A program made the translations under genes and the position numbers. Below the pieces are notes generated by a model, which was given only the letters and a program-made list of their open reading frames with translations, searched no databases and was not told the DNA's origin. A stretch of DNA of 64,000 nucleotides from Archangium violaceum. GTDB lineage: Bacteria > Myxococcota > Myxococcia > Myxococcales > Myxococcaceae. Positions 1-9,482 of the stretch are shown piece by piece. The number at the start of each line of letters is the position of its first letter. The first letter of the stretch is position 1. The stretch covers positions 7,484,001 through 7,548,000 of the forward strand of contig NZ_CP069396.1 in the NCBI RefSeq assembly GCF_016887565.1, given 5' to 3'.

Positions 1-598
1 CCGGCTCGAAGTGCAGCCCGGGATCCGACAGCGGCACGATGGCCGCCAGACTCGGCCTGCGCTCGTCCAGCTCGGCCAGCGGGCGCAGGGGCGCCTCGTC
101 GAGCACCGCCTGGATGCGCCGGGCCACCGGCGAGGGCTCGATGCGCCTCAGCGCCACCGGGGCGTCCTCGAACGTCCCCTGCCACACGGAGATGCTGCGC
201 TCGGCCGCCTCCGCCAGGAGACCTCGGAGTACCCCATGGTCGTCCGCCGCCAGGGTGACCGTCGGCTCCACCTGCGCCGAGCGGGGCCGGTACGGCTCCA
301 CCTCCAGCGGCTCGGCCGCGTCCGGCGTGAGCGCGCACAGCAGGAAGCGCACCGGAGGCCCTCCCAGCCGCCCCGCCGAGCTGTACACCTCCGCCAGGTA
401 CAACGCCGGGCGGGCGTCGCGGAGCACGGAGCCCGCGGCCCTCAACCGCCCCAGCTCCGCCGTCGGGTCCACCCGATCCAGCAGCGGCCGGATGAACGAG
501 GACCGGGGTGGCGCATTGAAGGGACACCCGTCGTCATCGGCCGACAGGTGCGACTCGAGTGACGGGAGCAGTGCGGAGAAGGGAAGGACGCGCGCCAT
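1..598 (-). CDS. DUF1015-like protein, N-terminal part (cut by window edge)
   Basis: The gene reads leftwards and leaves the window, so about 199 N-terminal residues are visible. The opening MARVLPFSALLPS, the middle segment ARPALYLAEVYSSAGR and the segment SLAAIVPLSDPGLHFEP follow the order of conserved blocks in DUF1015 proteins. In that family the last block precedes a PxHR motif, which here would lie outside the window. The function of the family is not known to me; members are soluble. I chose ATG at 598, but in-frame GTG codons at 604 and 616 are possible, and a GGGGTGAG purine run lies just before the latter. It follows the membrane-protein gene ending at 665 on the same strand with a gap of about 65 bases, so the two could share a transcript. 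The family call rests on motif order only. Confidence 0.6.
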   Translation of the reverse strand, partial: MARVLPFSALLPSLESHLSADDDGCPFNAPPRSSFIRPLLDRVDPTAELGRLRAAGSVLRDARPALYLAEVYSSAGRLGGPPVRFLLCALTPDAAEPLEVEPYRPRSAQVEPTVTLAADDHGVLRGLLAEAAERSISVWQGTFEDAPVALRRIEPSPVARRIQAVLDEAPLRPLAELDERRPSLAAIVPLSDPGLHFEP

Positions 599-664
599 AT
601 CCACGAAAATGGACACGCGCTCACCCCGCGGCCATGGAACGCCCTCGAATGCCCGGCGGGCGAG

Positions 665-1711
665 CTACCACCAGTCGTTGCGGTAGGCCTTCGAGCGGAC
701 CGTGCTTCCCACCATCGCGGGAGGACGCTCGGCCGCCTCCTCCCAGAGCAGGCTCACCGTGGTGATGGCGGCCGCCGAGCCGAGCAGGCCCAGCACGTAC
801 GGTGTGGACTGATCGAACCCACCCAGCACCAGCGCGGACAGCACCAGCACCACCGCTCCCACGCCCGCACCGAAGGCATCGGCCCGGAGTATCTGGGAGG
901 TGGTCGGGTTGTATTTCATCGTGGCCAGCGCGAGCGCCGTCGCGCCGATTCCAGGTGCCATCAGCAGCGTGTCCGTCCACGTCTTCCCGGAGATCTTCGA
1001 GCCGGAGAAGTGGACGATGGCCATCAGCAGCGCGGCGTAGGCGAGGCCCCACCCGCCACCCGAGGCCACCAGCAGGCCGTGGTTGTAGGGCATCTGGCCG
1101 CCGCCGAGCGTCGCGGTGATCCACGCGGCCAGCTCCGCGCCGACGAAGGCGGACCAGGTCAGCACGCCCGTGTCGCGAGAGAACAGGTCCATGAAGCCGG
1201 CGAGGAACATGCCGCCGATGACGGAGTTGCCAATGCCGAAGTAGCCCAACGGCTTGTCGACCCAGTTGTTGAACTGCCACCATGCCGACGAGCCGAAGCC
1301 GAGCCCCGCGCCCAGGAGCGTGCCCGCCAGCATGGCCTCGCGGGAGCTGCGCTCGAAGCTGAAGCCGTTGGCGAAGCCCTGGGTGAAGAAGCCTCCCATG
1401 GCCCCCATGAGGGAGTGGTGCAGGATGAAGGTGAGGCTGCCCGGCCCGGAGAGGAAGGCGCCGTAGCGAATCTGGCCATCGAGCATCACGCCGTCATTGG
1501 AGGCCGGAGAAACACCCGGGGTCTCCGGCATGGCGGCGGGGGGCAACTGCCCCTCCTGGGGGAACGGCGCCTGGGGCTCGGTGCGCAGCGAGGCCGTGTC
1601 CGATGGCTGCACCGGCACATCGGAGGCATACGACGATTGCGCACGCGCGAGACCTGGCGCGCAGAGAAGGACGACGACGGCGAGGGACAACCAGCGGGTC
1701 AACGAGGACAC
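665..1711 (-). CDS. Exported multi-pass membrane protein of unknown function
   Basis: This is a 348-residue protein with no family I recognise. A cleavable-looking signal peptide (VSSLTRWLSLAVVVLLCAP followed by GLARAQ) is followed by a Pro/Gln-rich stretch of about 60 residues. After that come several hydrophobic Gly/Ala-rich segments, for example near residues 100-150, 170-200 and 240-310, consistent with a polytopic integral membrane protein. I placed the start at the GTG at 1711 because AAGGAG sits 8 bases upstream and the signal peptide then begins at once. Longer in-frame starts at TTG 1753 and ATG 1750 would add about 14 residues before the signal. The neighbour downstream is the DUF1015-like gene. 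The tail is polar and ends in NDWW. The gene is clearly coding but functionally unassigned. Confidence 0.7.
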   Translation of the reverse strand: MSSLTRWLSLAVVVLLCAPGLARAQSSYASDVPVQPSDTASLRTEPQAPFPQEGQLPPAAMPETPGVSPASNDGVMLDGQIRYGAFLSGPGSLTFILHHSLMGAMGGFFTQGFANGFSFERSSREAMLAGTLLGAGLGFGSSAWWQFNNWVDKPLGYFGIGNSVIGGMFLAGFMDLFSRDTGVLTWSAFVGAELAAWITATLGGGQMPYNHGLLVASGGGWGLAYAALLMAIVHFSGSKISGKTWTDTLLMAPGIGATALALATMKYNPTTSQILRADAFGAGVGAVVLVLSALVLGGFDQSTPYVLGLLGSAAAITTVSLLWEEAAERPPAMVGSTVRSKAYRNDWW

Positions 1712-1883
1712 TCGAGAGACTCCTTGTCCGAACACGGCGGCATCAAACATCAACCCGCGTCCGTTTCACGGGGAATCTCATTTGTTGACTTCCGCGCTCC
1801 TGGCGGCGAGACCCGGGTTCCCTTCCCGCCCCAGGCTCACTAGACCCCTGGGCGGGAACATTCACGAACCCCAGGAGCGCCAT

Positions 1884-2204
1884 ATGGGCACGATGAAGTT
1901 CGAGGTCCCCCACTCCCTCCCCAAGGACGAGGTCAGGAAGCGCGTCGAGCAGCTTCTCAAGTACTGGGTCGACAAGTACGGCGTGAAGGCGGACTGGCAG
2001 GGTGACGGGGCGAAGATCATCGGCAAGGTGATGGGCATCAACCTCGATGCCAACTTCACCATCACCGACGGCGCCATCCAGGGCGAGGGCACCGACCCCG
2101 GCATGCTCCTGCGCGGCCAGGCCAAGTCCTACCTGCAGAAGAAGTTCAGCACCGTGCTCGACCCGAGCAAGAGCGCCGACGACGTGAGCAAGGGCCTCGC
2201 GTAA
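1884..2204 (+). CDS. Small polyhydroxyalkanoate-system family protein
   Basis: This 106-residue soluble protein has the look of the polyhydroxyalkanoic acid system family (Pfam PHA_gran_rgn). It has an N-terminal amphipathic helix with LPKDEVRKRVEQLLK, a short beta segment around ADWQGDGAKIIGKVMGINLDANFTI interrupted by turns, and a C-terminal helical part ending in KSADDVSKGLA. Members occur beside PHA granule genes in some proteobacteria, but many are stand-alone and their biochemical role is unclear. The start ATG at 1884 has AGGAG at 1872-1876. The gene ends exactly one base before the stop codon of frzF on the opposite strand, so the two genes are convergent with no intergenic space. The assignment is by overall resemblance. 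Confidence 0.6.
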   Translation: MGTMKFEVPHSLPKDEVRKRVEQLLKYWVDKYGVKADWQGDGAKIIGKVMGINLDANFTITDGAIQGEGTDPGMLLRGQAKSYLQKKFSTVLDPSKSADDVSKGLA

Positions 2205-3947
2205 TCAAGCGTGCCCCGGCCCTTCCTCCAGCGCGGCGAGCGCATAGCGCGCCGCGCGGGAGATGGCGTCCGCCGAGTCCGGCAGCTCCGGATAGTGTCC
2301 GGCCAGCGGACGCTGGGGGAAGCGCAGCTGCGCGATGGCGTTGCGGTAGCTGCGCCGCGCCGCCTCGTGATCCTTCAGCCGCTCGTGGACCTGCGCCATC
2401 AGGTAGTGACCGATGGCCAGCGAGGGCTCCAGGAAGAGCGCCTTGCCCAGCTCCGAGCGGGCCTCGGCGAGCTCTCCGGCCTGTAGCGCCGCCAGTCCAC
2501 CGAACACCCGCGCCTCCACGCACAGCGGCTCGCGGTTGATGGCCTGCGCGAAGGCCTCGCGCGCGTCCACGATCCGGCCCGTCAGCGAATAGAGGTTGCC
2601 CACCGTGAGCAGCGCGTCCAGGTGGCCCGGCTCATCCACCAGCAGCTGCTCCACCGTGGACACCGCGGACACGAAGTCCCCGCGCTCGATCATCCGCACG
2701 GCCGCGTTCAGCCGCTCGCCCGGCGACAGCATCAGCGACCACGCCGGCATCTCGCTCGTGCGCGTGCGCGGAGGCTCGGCGCCCACCGAGGACATCTCCA
2801 TCGACCTGCGCGGCGTCCCGGCTCCCACCGGGGACATCTCCATCGACCTGCGCGGCGGCTCGGAGGCAGGGGCCCCGGTGCCCGGCACGGCGGAGGCCTC
2901 GGGAGGCTTCGCCACGGGCATGTCCAGCGTCCTGCGCGGCACCGCGTTTCCCGTGGACGCCTCGAGCGTCTTCTGCAGGGCCCGCGTGGGCGTCAGGTTC
3001 GACATCGACTCCCGAGGCCGCGCGGAGCCCGCGGAGCCGGACTCGGCCGGGCGCTCCCGCACGGCCGGCAGCGAGCCGATCGTCATCGTCTTCGGACCCG
3101 TCCCGGGAGCGCGTGGCTCCAGCGGCTTCTCCGGCCGCCGGTAGACGAACGCCCCATCCACCTCCACCATCTCGAAGCGGTCGTAGACCTTGAAGAGGCT
3201 CTCCGAGTAGCCCAGCAGCAACAGGGCCCCGGGCCGCAGCGCCGTGAGGAAGCGATCCATCAGCGCGCGGATGGTGGGCAGGTCGAAGTAGATGATGACG
3301 TTGCGGCAGAGGATGAGATCCAACGACTCCGGCTTGACCTTCTCGAAGACGGGCACGGCGAGGTTCTGCCCGTCGAAGCGCACGTAGTCCTTGAGCGAGG
3401 AGACGACCTCGTAGCCCTCATCCACCGGCCGGAAGAAGCGCTGCTTGCGATCGCTCTGCATGCCGGCGAGGCGGCGCGACGAGAAGCGCCCCTGCTTCGC
3501 GGCCTCCACGGCGGCGAGGTTCAGGTCGGTGGCCCACAGGTCCACCTCGATGGGCAGCGCGCCCAGCTCGGCCAGCACCATGGCCAGGCTGTAGGGCTCC
3601 TCGCCGGTGGCGCACCCCGCGGACCAGATGGACACCCGGCGGGTCTCCCGCCGCGCACGCCACAGCGCGTCCGGAAGGATGCGGCCCTCCAGCGCCTTGA
3701 ACTGCTTGGGATCCCGGAAGAACTCCGTGTGTCCCACCGTGACGAGCGGCAGCAGTGCGCGCAGCTCGTCCTCCACCGTCTTCAGGCGCCGCACGTACTC
3801 CTCGGCGTCCTGGATGCCCACCACGGGCATGCGCGTGGACAGCGCCAACCGGAGGCTGTGATAGCCGTCCGGAGTGATCTTCAACCCCGCCCGCTCCAGC
3901 AGGAGGGCGGCCAGTTGCTGCAGGGCCCTGGAGGTCACCGTCAGCAT
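2205..3947 (-). CDS. frzF: FrzF: CheR-type methyltransferase with TPR tail
   Basis: FrzF methylates glutamates of the cytoplasmic receptor FrzCD and so tunes the reversal signal of gliding cells. The 580-residue product has a CheR domain over about residues 1-270, with an all-alpha N-terminal part and the SAM-binding segment [16 protein letters not shown], then the conserved block [15 protein letters not shown] disordered Pro/Ser-rich linker follows. The C-terminal 150 residues form tetratricopeptide repeats ([19 protein letters not shown] and neighbours). A CheR with a C-terminal TPR region is the known FrzF architecture, where the TPRs affect site choice on FrzCD. Translation starts at ATG 3947, inside the 3' end of frzG (7-base overlap), suggesting translational coupling. 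It is the last gene of the frz operon, as in M. xanthus. The linker contains a 42-base tandem repeat. Confidence 0.93.
   Translation of the reverse strand: MLTVTSRALQQLAALLLERAGLKITPDGYHSLRLALSTRMPVVGIQDAEEYVRRLKTVEDELRALLPLVTVGHTEFFRDPKQFKALEGRILPDALWRARRETRRVSIWSAGCATGEEPYSLAMVLAELGALPIEVDLWATDLNLAAVEAAKQGRFSSRRLAGMQSDRKQRFFRPVDEGYEVVSSLKDYVRFDGQNLAVPVFEKVKPESLDLILCRNVIIYFDLPTIRALMDRFLTALRPGALLLLGYSESLFKVYDRFEMVEVDGAFVYRRPEKPLEPRAPGTGPKTMTIGSLPAVRERPAESGSAGSARPRESMSNLTPTRALQKTLEASTGNAVPRRTLDMPVAKPPEASAVPGTGAPASEPPRRSMEMSPVGAGTPRRSMEMSSVGAEPPRTRTSEMPAWSLMLSPGERLNAAVRMIERGDFVSAVSTVEQLLVDEPGHLDALLTVGNLYSLTGRIVDAREAFAQAINREPLCVEARVFGGLAALQAGELAEARSELGKALFLEPSLAIGHYLMAQVHERLKDHEAARRSYRNAIAQLRFPQRPLAGHYPELPDSADAISRAARYALAALEEGPGHA
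2779..2862 (-). repeat. 42-base tandem duplication in the frzF linker
   Basis: Two adjacent 42-base units (2779-2820 and 2821-2862) are nearly identical. In frame they give two copies of a 14-residue segment built on [11 protein letters not shown], in the disordered region between the methyltransferase and TPR parts of FrzF. It preserves the frame and probably varies in copy number between strains. Confidence 0.75.
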
Positions 3948-4951
3948 GTTCCCACCCACTGGACGAGCATCGGGGCGATGCGATCGAGCGGCAGCACTTC
4001 CTCGGCCGCGCCGAGCCGCACGGCCTCCTTCGGCATTCCGTAGACCACGCAGGTCGCCTTGTTCTGGGCGATGGTGCGACCGCCCCGCTCGCGGATTTCC
4101 TTCAGTCCCCGGGCGCCGTCCCGGCCCATCCCGGTGAGGATGACTCCCAGGGTGCGCGTCCCGAAGGCCTCCGCCGCCGACGTGAGCAGCACGTCGCACG
4201 AGGGCCGGAAGCCGCGCACGGGCGGGCTCGGATCCAACGACAACACGCCCTTGGGGCGCACCATCAGATGCGAGCCGGAGCGCGCGATGTAGACGGTGCC
4301 GGGCACCATCTCCTCGCCGTCATTGGCCTCCACCACGCGCAGCGGAGACTCGGAGCCGAGCCACTGCGCCAGCCCCTCGGTGAAGCCCTGGCTGATGTGC
4401 TGGCAGATGCACACGGGCGCGGGGAAGTCCTTCGGCAACATCTTCAACACCACGGAGAGCGCCTTGGGCCCGCCGAGCGACGAGGCGATGGCCACCAGCG
4501 GATAGGGGGCCTCGGTGGGAGGAGGACGCGCGTCGCGGGACTTCTGGACGTGCACGGGGCGCGACACGCGCACCTCGGCGAGCAGCATCAGCTTGCGGCC
4601 CACCGTCTGCCAGAAGTCCACGCCGGGCTCGGCCGGCCGCTCCACCACCTCCACGGCCCCCAGGGCGAGCGCCTGGAAGGCGTCCGCGCCGGAGAGCACG
4701 CCCGGGTGGAGCGCGACCACCGGCACCGGCCGCTCCGCCATCACCCGCTCGATCGCCTTGAGGGCGTCGGGCCCGGACAGGTCGATCAGGGCCACGTCCG
4801 GATGCAGGCGCTGCACGTGCTCCAGGGCTTCGGAGAACTCGCAGACGGTGCCGGCGGGGGCGAGCACCACCCCGTCGAACAACCCCCGCGAGGCTCCCCG
4901 AAGGATCTCTCCCACGAGCAACACGCGATATGCGGACGCGCCGGCCTCCAA
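3941..4951 (-). CDS. frzG: FrzG: CheB-type methylesterase with degenerate receiver
   Basis: FrzG removes methyl groups from FrzCD, opposing FrzF. The 336-residue protein has a receiver-like N-terminal half and a CheB methylesterase domain from about residue 150. The expected catalytic triad is present: Ser158 in [11 protein letters not shown], His185 in CICQHIS and Asp278 in GMGRDGA. The receiver half lacks the acidic pocket: the usual Asp-Asp after strand 1 is replaced by Gly14-Glu15 in LLVGE, although Asp57 sits at the phosphoacceptor position. Phosphorylation control by the normal mechanism is therefore doubtful, which is an inference. The gene lies 19 bases after frzE and overlaps frzF by 7 bases. 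The start at ATG 4951 gives the motif order expected for CheB. Confidence 0.92.
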   Translation of the reverse strand: MEAGASAYRVLLVGEILRGASRGLFDGVVLAPAGTVCEFSEALEHVQRLHPDVALIDLSGPDALKAIERVMAERPVPVVALHPGVLSGADAFQALALGAVEVVERPAEPGVDFWQTVGRKLMLLAEVRVSRPVHVQKSRDARPPPTEAPYPLVAIASSLGGPKALSVVLKMLPKDFPAPVCICQHISQGFTEGLAQWLGSESPLRVVEANDGEEMVPGTVYIARSGSHLMVRPKGVLSLDPSPPVRGFRPSCDVLLTSAAEAFGTRTLGVILTGMGRDGARGLKEIRERGGRTIAQNKATCVVYGMPKEAVRLGAAEEVLPLDRIAPMLVQWVGTC

Positions 4952-4970
4952 GCAGCCCCCTCCCTGTCCT

Positions 4971-7292
4971 TCAGGTCAGACGATCGATGGTCTGCGCAAG
5001 ACTCTCCACGCCCAGCTCGCCCTTGACCAGGTACGCATCCGCGCCCGCCTCGGCGCCGCGCCGTCTGTCCTCCGGCGACGCGAGCGAGGAGAGGATGATG
5101 ACCGGGATGCGGGCCAGTCCCGCGGTGGTCTTGAGCCGCCGCGTGAACGAGAAGCCGTCCAGCCGAGGCATCTGCACGTCCGTGAGGATGAGATCGTACG
5201 CCTGGGACTGTGCCCGGAGGTAGCCCTCCTCGCCGTCCTGGGCCTCGTCCACGCTGTGGCCGAGCGCCTTGACGAGCGCGGACTCGGTGGCCCGCGCGAT
5301 GGGCGAGTCATCCACCAGCAGCACCCGCAGGCGCTTGGCGGACTGGGACTGGGTGACGGGCCGCGCCATGCGGCGCACCTCCGTCATGATGTCCGGCACG
5401 TGCAGGAGCACGGCGATGCGGCCGTCCTCCAGCGCGGCGGTGCCGGCGATGAACGAGGCTCCCTTGAGGAACTCGCCACCGCAGGGCTTCACCGCCACCT
5501 CGCGCTCGTCCACGAAGCCGTCCACCACCAGCGCGGCGAAGTCGTCACCGTGACGCACCACCACGGCGGGCGGCTTGTCGAAGCGGTTGCCTCCGTTGAC
5601 GCCCAGCAGCGGCCCCAGGCCCACCAGCGCGGTGGGCTTGCCCCGGTGCTTCACCGCCAGGGTGCCGAAGACCTCCATCCGGTCCTCCGGCTTCACGCGC
5701 ATCACCGCCACCACGTCGGCGGCGGGCATGCCGTAGACGTCATCGCCCAGGCGCACCAGCAGCACCTTCATCAACGCCAGCGACTGCGGCAGGCGCAGGG
5801 TGATGGAGGAGCCACGGCCCTGGCGGCTGACGATGCCCACCGAGCCACCCAGCGACTCCACCTTCTTCTTCACGACGTCCATGCCCACGCCGCGGCCGGA
5901 GATGTCGGTGACCTCCTCGCGGGTGGAGAAGCCGGCGCGGAACACGAGCTCGATGGCCTCGCGCTCGGAGAGAGCGGCGGCCTGCTGCTCGCTGAGCAGG
6001 CGCTTGCGCACGGCCACCTCCCGCAGCTTCTGCGGGTCCATGCCGCGGCCATCGTCGGCCACCTCGATGCTGAGCATGTCGCCGTCGGCACGCACGCGGA
6101 TGCTCAACCGGCCCGCGGCGGGCTTGCCGAGCATGCGGCGCTCGTCGGGCGACTCCAGGCCGTGGTCCACGCCATTGCGCAGCAGGTGCACCAGGGCGTC
6201 GCGCACGTCGCCGAGCATCGAGCGATCCACGCCGAGGTCGGCGTTCTCGATGACGAGATCCACCTCCTTGGCCTGGGCGCGCGCGATGTCGCGCACGGCG
6301 CGCGGGAAGGCATCGAACACGGTGGACAGCGGCACGAGGCGCGCCTCGGCCACGTGGTCCGCCATCATGGCCAGGTTGCCATGAAGCGTCTCGATGCCGT
6401 CCCCGTTGCGGCGCACGAAGCGGAACGCGTCGTCGCGCAGCATGTGCAGGTCGCTCTCGATGCGCTCGAGATCGTTGCGCAGCACGTTGGGGACGTGGAC
6501 CTGCTCGGCCAGGCGCAGGAAGCGATCGCCCAGGCGCGAGAAGCGCTGGAGCAGGGCCTCGACCTCGGAGGCGCGCAGACGACCGCGCGCGCTCTCCACC
6601 AGGAGGTCACCGGCGAGCAGGCCGAGCGAGTCGAGCACCTCGACGTTCACCCGGATGCTGCGATCGGCGAGCGCCTTGGTGGTGTGTCCCTCCTCGTGCG
6701 CGTGCTCGGGCTTGTTGCCGCGAGGGGGCGCGGAGGGAGGAGCGGCCGGCGCGGGCGGCGGGGCCGGAGGAGGCGCGTAGATAGGCTCCGAAAGATCGGG
6801 AGCCGCCTCCACCACCTCCACGACCTCGTGCACCACGGGCTCTGGAGGACGCACCACGGCCACGGCGGTCTGCGAGGCCGACTTGACGCCACCAATGGGT
6901 GGAATCGGGTGGCCGGAGGCGGCGGAGAGCGCCTCGACCATCTCCTGCGAGGCCGGGGTGCCCGACTGGGCACCCTCGGAGTCGTCGAGGAGGTCGGAGA
7001 TGGTGTCGCAGGCGCGCAGCAGGAGGTCCGTCGCCACCTCGGTGGCGGCCCGCCCGTCGCGCTCCGCGCGCAACACGTCCTCGGCCGCGTGCGCGAGCTG
7101 GCCGATGGCGGCCAGACCCAGCATGCGGGCCTCGCCCTTCATCGTGTGCAGCTCGCGCGCGACCTCGTCCGCCGCCTGATCCGCGGTGGGCTTCTCGAGA
7201 TCGAGGACGCCCAGCTGGATCTTCTGGAGACGGTCGGCGCTGACCTCCTGGAACTTCGACAGGAGGGATCTCTTGAGGGACTCGGTGTCCAT
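4971..7292 (-). CDS. frzE: FrzE: CheA histidine kinase fused to a CheY receiver
   Basis: FrzE is the central kinase of the Frz pathway. The 773-residue protein starts with an HPt domain in which His49 lies in ELHTMKGEARMLG, the same residue number reported for M. xanthus FrzE. After a Pro-rich linker (about 140-200) comes the CheA dimerisation and ATPase region, with N box LLRNGVDHGLESP, GRGMD and GRGVGMD. It is followed by a CheW-like regulatory domain (about 500-640) and a C-terminal receiver with LLVDDSPIARATES and phosphoacceptor Asp705 in LTDVQMPRLDG. In the known system the receiver acts as a brake or phosphate sink while FrzZ is the main output. The gene lies between frzCD and frzG in the operon. 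All catalytic motifs appear intact. Confidence 0.95.
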   Translation of the reverse strand: MDTESLKRSLLSKFQEVSADRLQKIQLGVLDLEKPTADQAADEVARELHTMKGEARMLGLAAIGQLAHAAEDVLRAERDGRAATEVATDLLLRACDTISDLLDDSEGAQSGTPASQEMVEALSAASGHPIPPIGGVKSASQTAVAVVRPPEPVVHEVVEVVEAAPDLSEPIYAPPPAPPPAPAAPPSAPPRGNKPEHAHEEGHTTKALADRSIRVNVEVLDSLGLLAGDLLVESARGRLRASEVEALLQRFSRLGDRFLRLAEQVHVPNVLRNDLERIESDLHMLRDDAFRFVRRNGDGIETLHGNLAMMADHVAEARLVPLSTVFDAFPRAVRDIARAQAKEVDLVIENADLGVDRSMLGDVRDALVHLLRNGVDHGLESPDERRMLGKPAAGRLSIRVRADGDMLSIEVADDGRGMDPQKLREVAVRKRLLSEQQAAALSEREAIELVFRAGFSTREEVTDISGRGVGMDVVKKKVESLGGSVGIVSRQGRGSSITLRLPQSLALMKVLLVRLGDDVYGMPAADVVAVMRVKPEDRMEVFGTLAVKHRGKPTALVGLGPLLGVNGGNRFDKPPAVVVRHGDDFAALVVDGFVDEREVAVKPCGGEFLKGASFIAGTAALEDGRIAVLLHVPDIMTEVRRMARPVTQSQSAKRLRVLLVDDSPIARATESALVKALGHSVDEAQDGEEGYLRAQSQAYDLILTDVQMPRLDGFSFTRRLKTTAGLARIPVIILSSLASPEDRRRGAEAGADAYLVKGELGVESLAQTIDRLT

Positions 7293-7352
7293 GACAGGAG
7301 AGCCTCAGGACGGAGCGGAGATCCGCCCCGCCTTGGCCCCTCCGCCCCTTTG

Positions 7353-8576
7353 TCAGTCGGCCTTGAAGCGCTTGATGAGCTCAGCCAGCCGTCCGGCGAG
7401 CTGCGTGAGCTCGGCGGCGGCACCCGTGGCCTGCTTGGAAGCCTGGGTGGTCTGGCGCGTCACGTCCTCGATCTCCGCCATGGAGGCCACCACCTGCTCG
7501 GTGGCGGTGCGCTGCTGCTGGGTGGCGAGGTTGATGACGCGAGCCGCGTCACTCGTCTCCTGCACGCCGGCGAGGATGCCCTCGACGGCCTGCGCCGCCA
7601 CCGCGCCCAGCTTCTCACCCGACTCCGTAGCCTCCTTGGAAGCCTCGGCGGCGGTACCCGCGGCGGCCGTGGCCTCGCGGATCTCGGTGATCAGGTTCTT
7701 GATCTCCTTGGTGGACTCCATGACGTTCTCCGCCAGGCGCCGCATCTCGGCCGCCACGATGGAGAAGCCCTTGCCCGCCTCACCGGCGCGGCTGCCCTCG
7801 AGGGCGGCGTTGAGCGCGAGCAGGTCCGAGCGGTCGGCGATCTCGTCGATCACCTCGACCACCGTGCCGATACGCTCCACGCGCTTGGACAGCTTGGTGA
7901 TGGAGTCGGCCACCGCGACGCCGTCGCTGCGGATCTGCTGCATGGCCTGGATGAACTCGCCGATGGCGCCCCGGCCCGCGCGAGCGGCACCCAGGGTCTC
8001 CTCGGCCACGCGCGCCACGCTGCCGGCGTTCTCGGCGATCTGCGCCGAGGCGTGCTTGAGCTCTTCCATCGTGGCCGTGGTCTCGTGGATGGCCGCGGCC
8101 TGCTCGGTGGAGCTCGTCTCGTGCTGCGTGGAGGCGGCGAGCACCTGGTTGGCGGACGAGGACAGGCGCAGGGCCGCCTCGTTGATCTCCCGCACGAAGG
8201 TGCGCAGCGTCTCGATCACCTTGCCGAAGCCCTCGAGGAGGGGCCCGAGCTGGGCGTCTTCAGTGGAGGTGTTCCACTGGGCCAGGTCACCCTCGCGCAC
8301 CAGGGTGATGAGGGCGTCGATGGCCTGATCGATCTCCTGGGCGGCCACCTGCTTGCGGCGCTCGGAGGAGGCGAAACGCTCGAGGAGCTGGTTGAAGAGG
8401 TTGGCCAGGTCGGCGGCATCCTCCTCCACGGCATTCTTGGCAACGCGCGCGTCGAGGTTGCCCGCCAGCACCGCGATCACGGTGTCGGTGAGGGGCTTGA
8501 GGGAGCCGGCCTTCTTGCTACGAGGGCCGGCGCCCTCCGTCGCGACCACTTCGTTCTTCGTGTCAACAGGGGACAT
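7353..8576 (-). CDS. frzCD: FrzCD: cytoplasmic methyl-accepting receptor
   Basis: FrzCD is the soluble receptor that drives FrzE and sets reversal frequency. The 407-residue product has no signal peptide or transmembrane segment. The N-terminal 130 residues are variable and FrzCD-specific, in place of a periplasmic sensor domain. The remainder is a long methyl-accepting coiled coil whose hairpin tip reads EVIDEIADRSDLLALNAALE and whose flanks carry Glu/Gln-rich methylation helices. The protein ends in LIKRFKAD as I recall for M. xanthus FrzCD, and the signalling half looks nearly identical, showing very strong conservation compared with the N-terminus. It is preceded by frzB with a 5-base gap and followed by frzE after 60 bases. 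The identification is secure. Confidence 0.96.
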   Translation of the reverse strand: MSPVDTKNEVVATEGAGPRSKKAGSLKPLTDTVIAVLAGNLDARVAKNAVEEDAADLANLFNQLLERFASSERRKQVAAQEIDQAIDALITLVREGDLAQWNTSTEDAQLGPLLEGFGKVIETLRTFVREINEAALRLSSSANQVLAASTQHETSSTEQAAAIHETTATMEELKHASAQIAENAGSVARVAEETLGAARAGRGAIGEFIQAMQQIRSDGVAVADSITKLSKRVERIGTVVEVIDEIADRSDLLALNAALEGSRAGEAGKGFSIVAAEMRRLAENVMESTKEIKNLITEIREATAAAGTAAEASKEATESGEKLGAVAAQAVEGILAGVQETSDAARVINLATQQQRTATEQVVASMAEIEDVTRQTTQASKQATGAAAELTQLAGRLAELIKRFKAD

Positions 8577-8581
8577 TGCCG

Positions 8582-8962
8582 TCAGTGCCTTCCTTGAGCA
8601 TTCAAGGTTTCAACAAGATCGATGAGCATCACGGGGCGGTCCTCCTCGTCGAGGAACACGCCCACCGTATAGGAAGCGGCGAAGGCCACGGAGGGCAGTC
8701 GCCGCAGGGACACGATGGGGACGGGGCGCACACCCCGGATGGTGTCCACCTTCAGGTGGCCCTCCCCCTCGGGAGTGTCGAAGACGAGCGCGCGATTGCC
8801 ACGCTTGAGGGGACCGAGCCCCTCGAGCACCAGGTCGTCCGGATGGGAGCGGTCGATGCGCAGCACCTGCGAGGCGTCGGTCCCGTAGACGATGTCGCCG
8901 ACCTCGAAGAAGAGGACGTCGACCTCGTTGAGCTCGGGCGACGGATCGTCGTACCCGATCAT
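8582..8962 (-). CDS. frzB: FrzB: small CheW-like coupling protein
   Basis: FrzB is a 126-residue CheW-fold protein in the Frz complex. The sequence shows the CheW beta-barrel blocks in order: VDVLFFEVGDIVYGTDASQV at the start, a middle strand region RALVFDTPEGEG, and the end PVMLIDLVETL. In M. xanthus, FrzB differs from FrzA in not behaving as a classical CheW that binds CheA. That is family knowledge and cannot be tested here. The ATG at 8962 overlaps the stop codon of frzA by 4 bases (ATGA), and the gene ends 5 bases before frzCD, so the three genes are translationally linked. Both Che-adaptor genes being kept side by side matches the M. xanthus order. Confidence 0.92.
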   Translation of the reverse strand: MIGYDDPSPELNEVDVLFFEVGDIVYGTDASQVLRIDRSHPDDLVLEGLGPLKRGNRALVFDTPEGEGHLKVDTIRGVRPVPIVSLRRLPSVAFAASYTVGVFLDEEDRPVMLIDLVETLNAQGRH

Positions 8963-9474
8963 CGCACCACCGCGCGCTGCCGGGCGCTCTGCAGCAACTT
9001 GGCGAAGTTGAGGAAGGCCACCGCGTCCTGGGGCGTGGTGCCATCGGCCACACCGAGCAGGTGCTCGGCGGCCGCATCCCCTCCCAGGGGAGGAGGAAGG
9101 ATGTCGGCCAAGGGGACCCGGCGCAGGCCGAGCACCGCGTCCGCCACCACACCCACGCGGTAGTTGCCGCTGGTGCCGATGAAGAGCCGGGTCCTGGGTC
9201 CGACGCGGGACTCCCCCTTGCCAAGGAAGCGCAGCAGATCCATCACGGGGAGTACCTCGCCGCGATGGCCGGTAACACCCAGGAGGAAGGAGGGTGTCCG
9301 GGGAAGGGGGGTCAGGAGCCCGGTGCGAATGACCTCGAGGACATTCTCGCTGGGAACACCGAGACGGAGTTCGCCCGCGCGGAAGCAGAAGAATTCCTGC
9401 TCCGGCCGGGCCTGGCCGGCGATGGCGCGGTCGGGCGCCTTCCGGAGCGCACGCTGGAGGGGAGTGGTGGTCAA
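8959..9474 (-). CDS. frzA: FrzA: CheW-type adaptor
   Basis: FrzA is the CheW adaptor that couples receptor FrzCD to kinase FrzE. The product is up to 171 residues, with a CheW domain from about residue 25: EFFCFRAGELRLGVPSENV, then LPRTPSFLLGVTGHRGEVLP (typical of CheW), then RLFIGTSGNYRVGVVADAV. It is the first gene of the operon. The start is problematic. The only in-frame initiation codon before the domain is a TTG at 9474, no Shine-Dalgarno sequence precedes it, and a good promoter lies only nine bases upstream. Translation may begin on a nearly leaderless transcript, or at a codon I cannot recognise. The last four bases overlap frzB. The function call is firm and the N-terminus is not. 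Confidence 0.9.
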   Translation of the reverse strand: MTTTPLQRALRKAPDRAIAGQARPEQEFFCFRAGELRLGVPSENVLEVIRTGLLTPLPRTPSFLLGVTGHRGEVLPVMDLLRFLGKGESRVGPRTRLFIGTSGNYRVGVVADAVLGLRRVPLADILPPPLGGDAAAEHLLGVADGTTPQDAVAFLNFAKLLQSARQRAVVR

Positions 9475-9482
9475 GGCGCCAA

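Noticed and set aside
4515-8597. A long open frame on the plus strand over frzE and frzCD
   Set aside because: It is a shadow of the frz genes with no recognisable domain and His/Arg/Leu/Gly composition.
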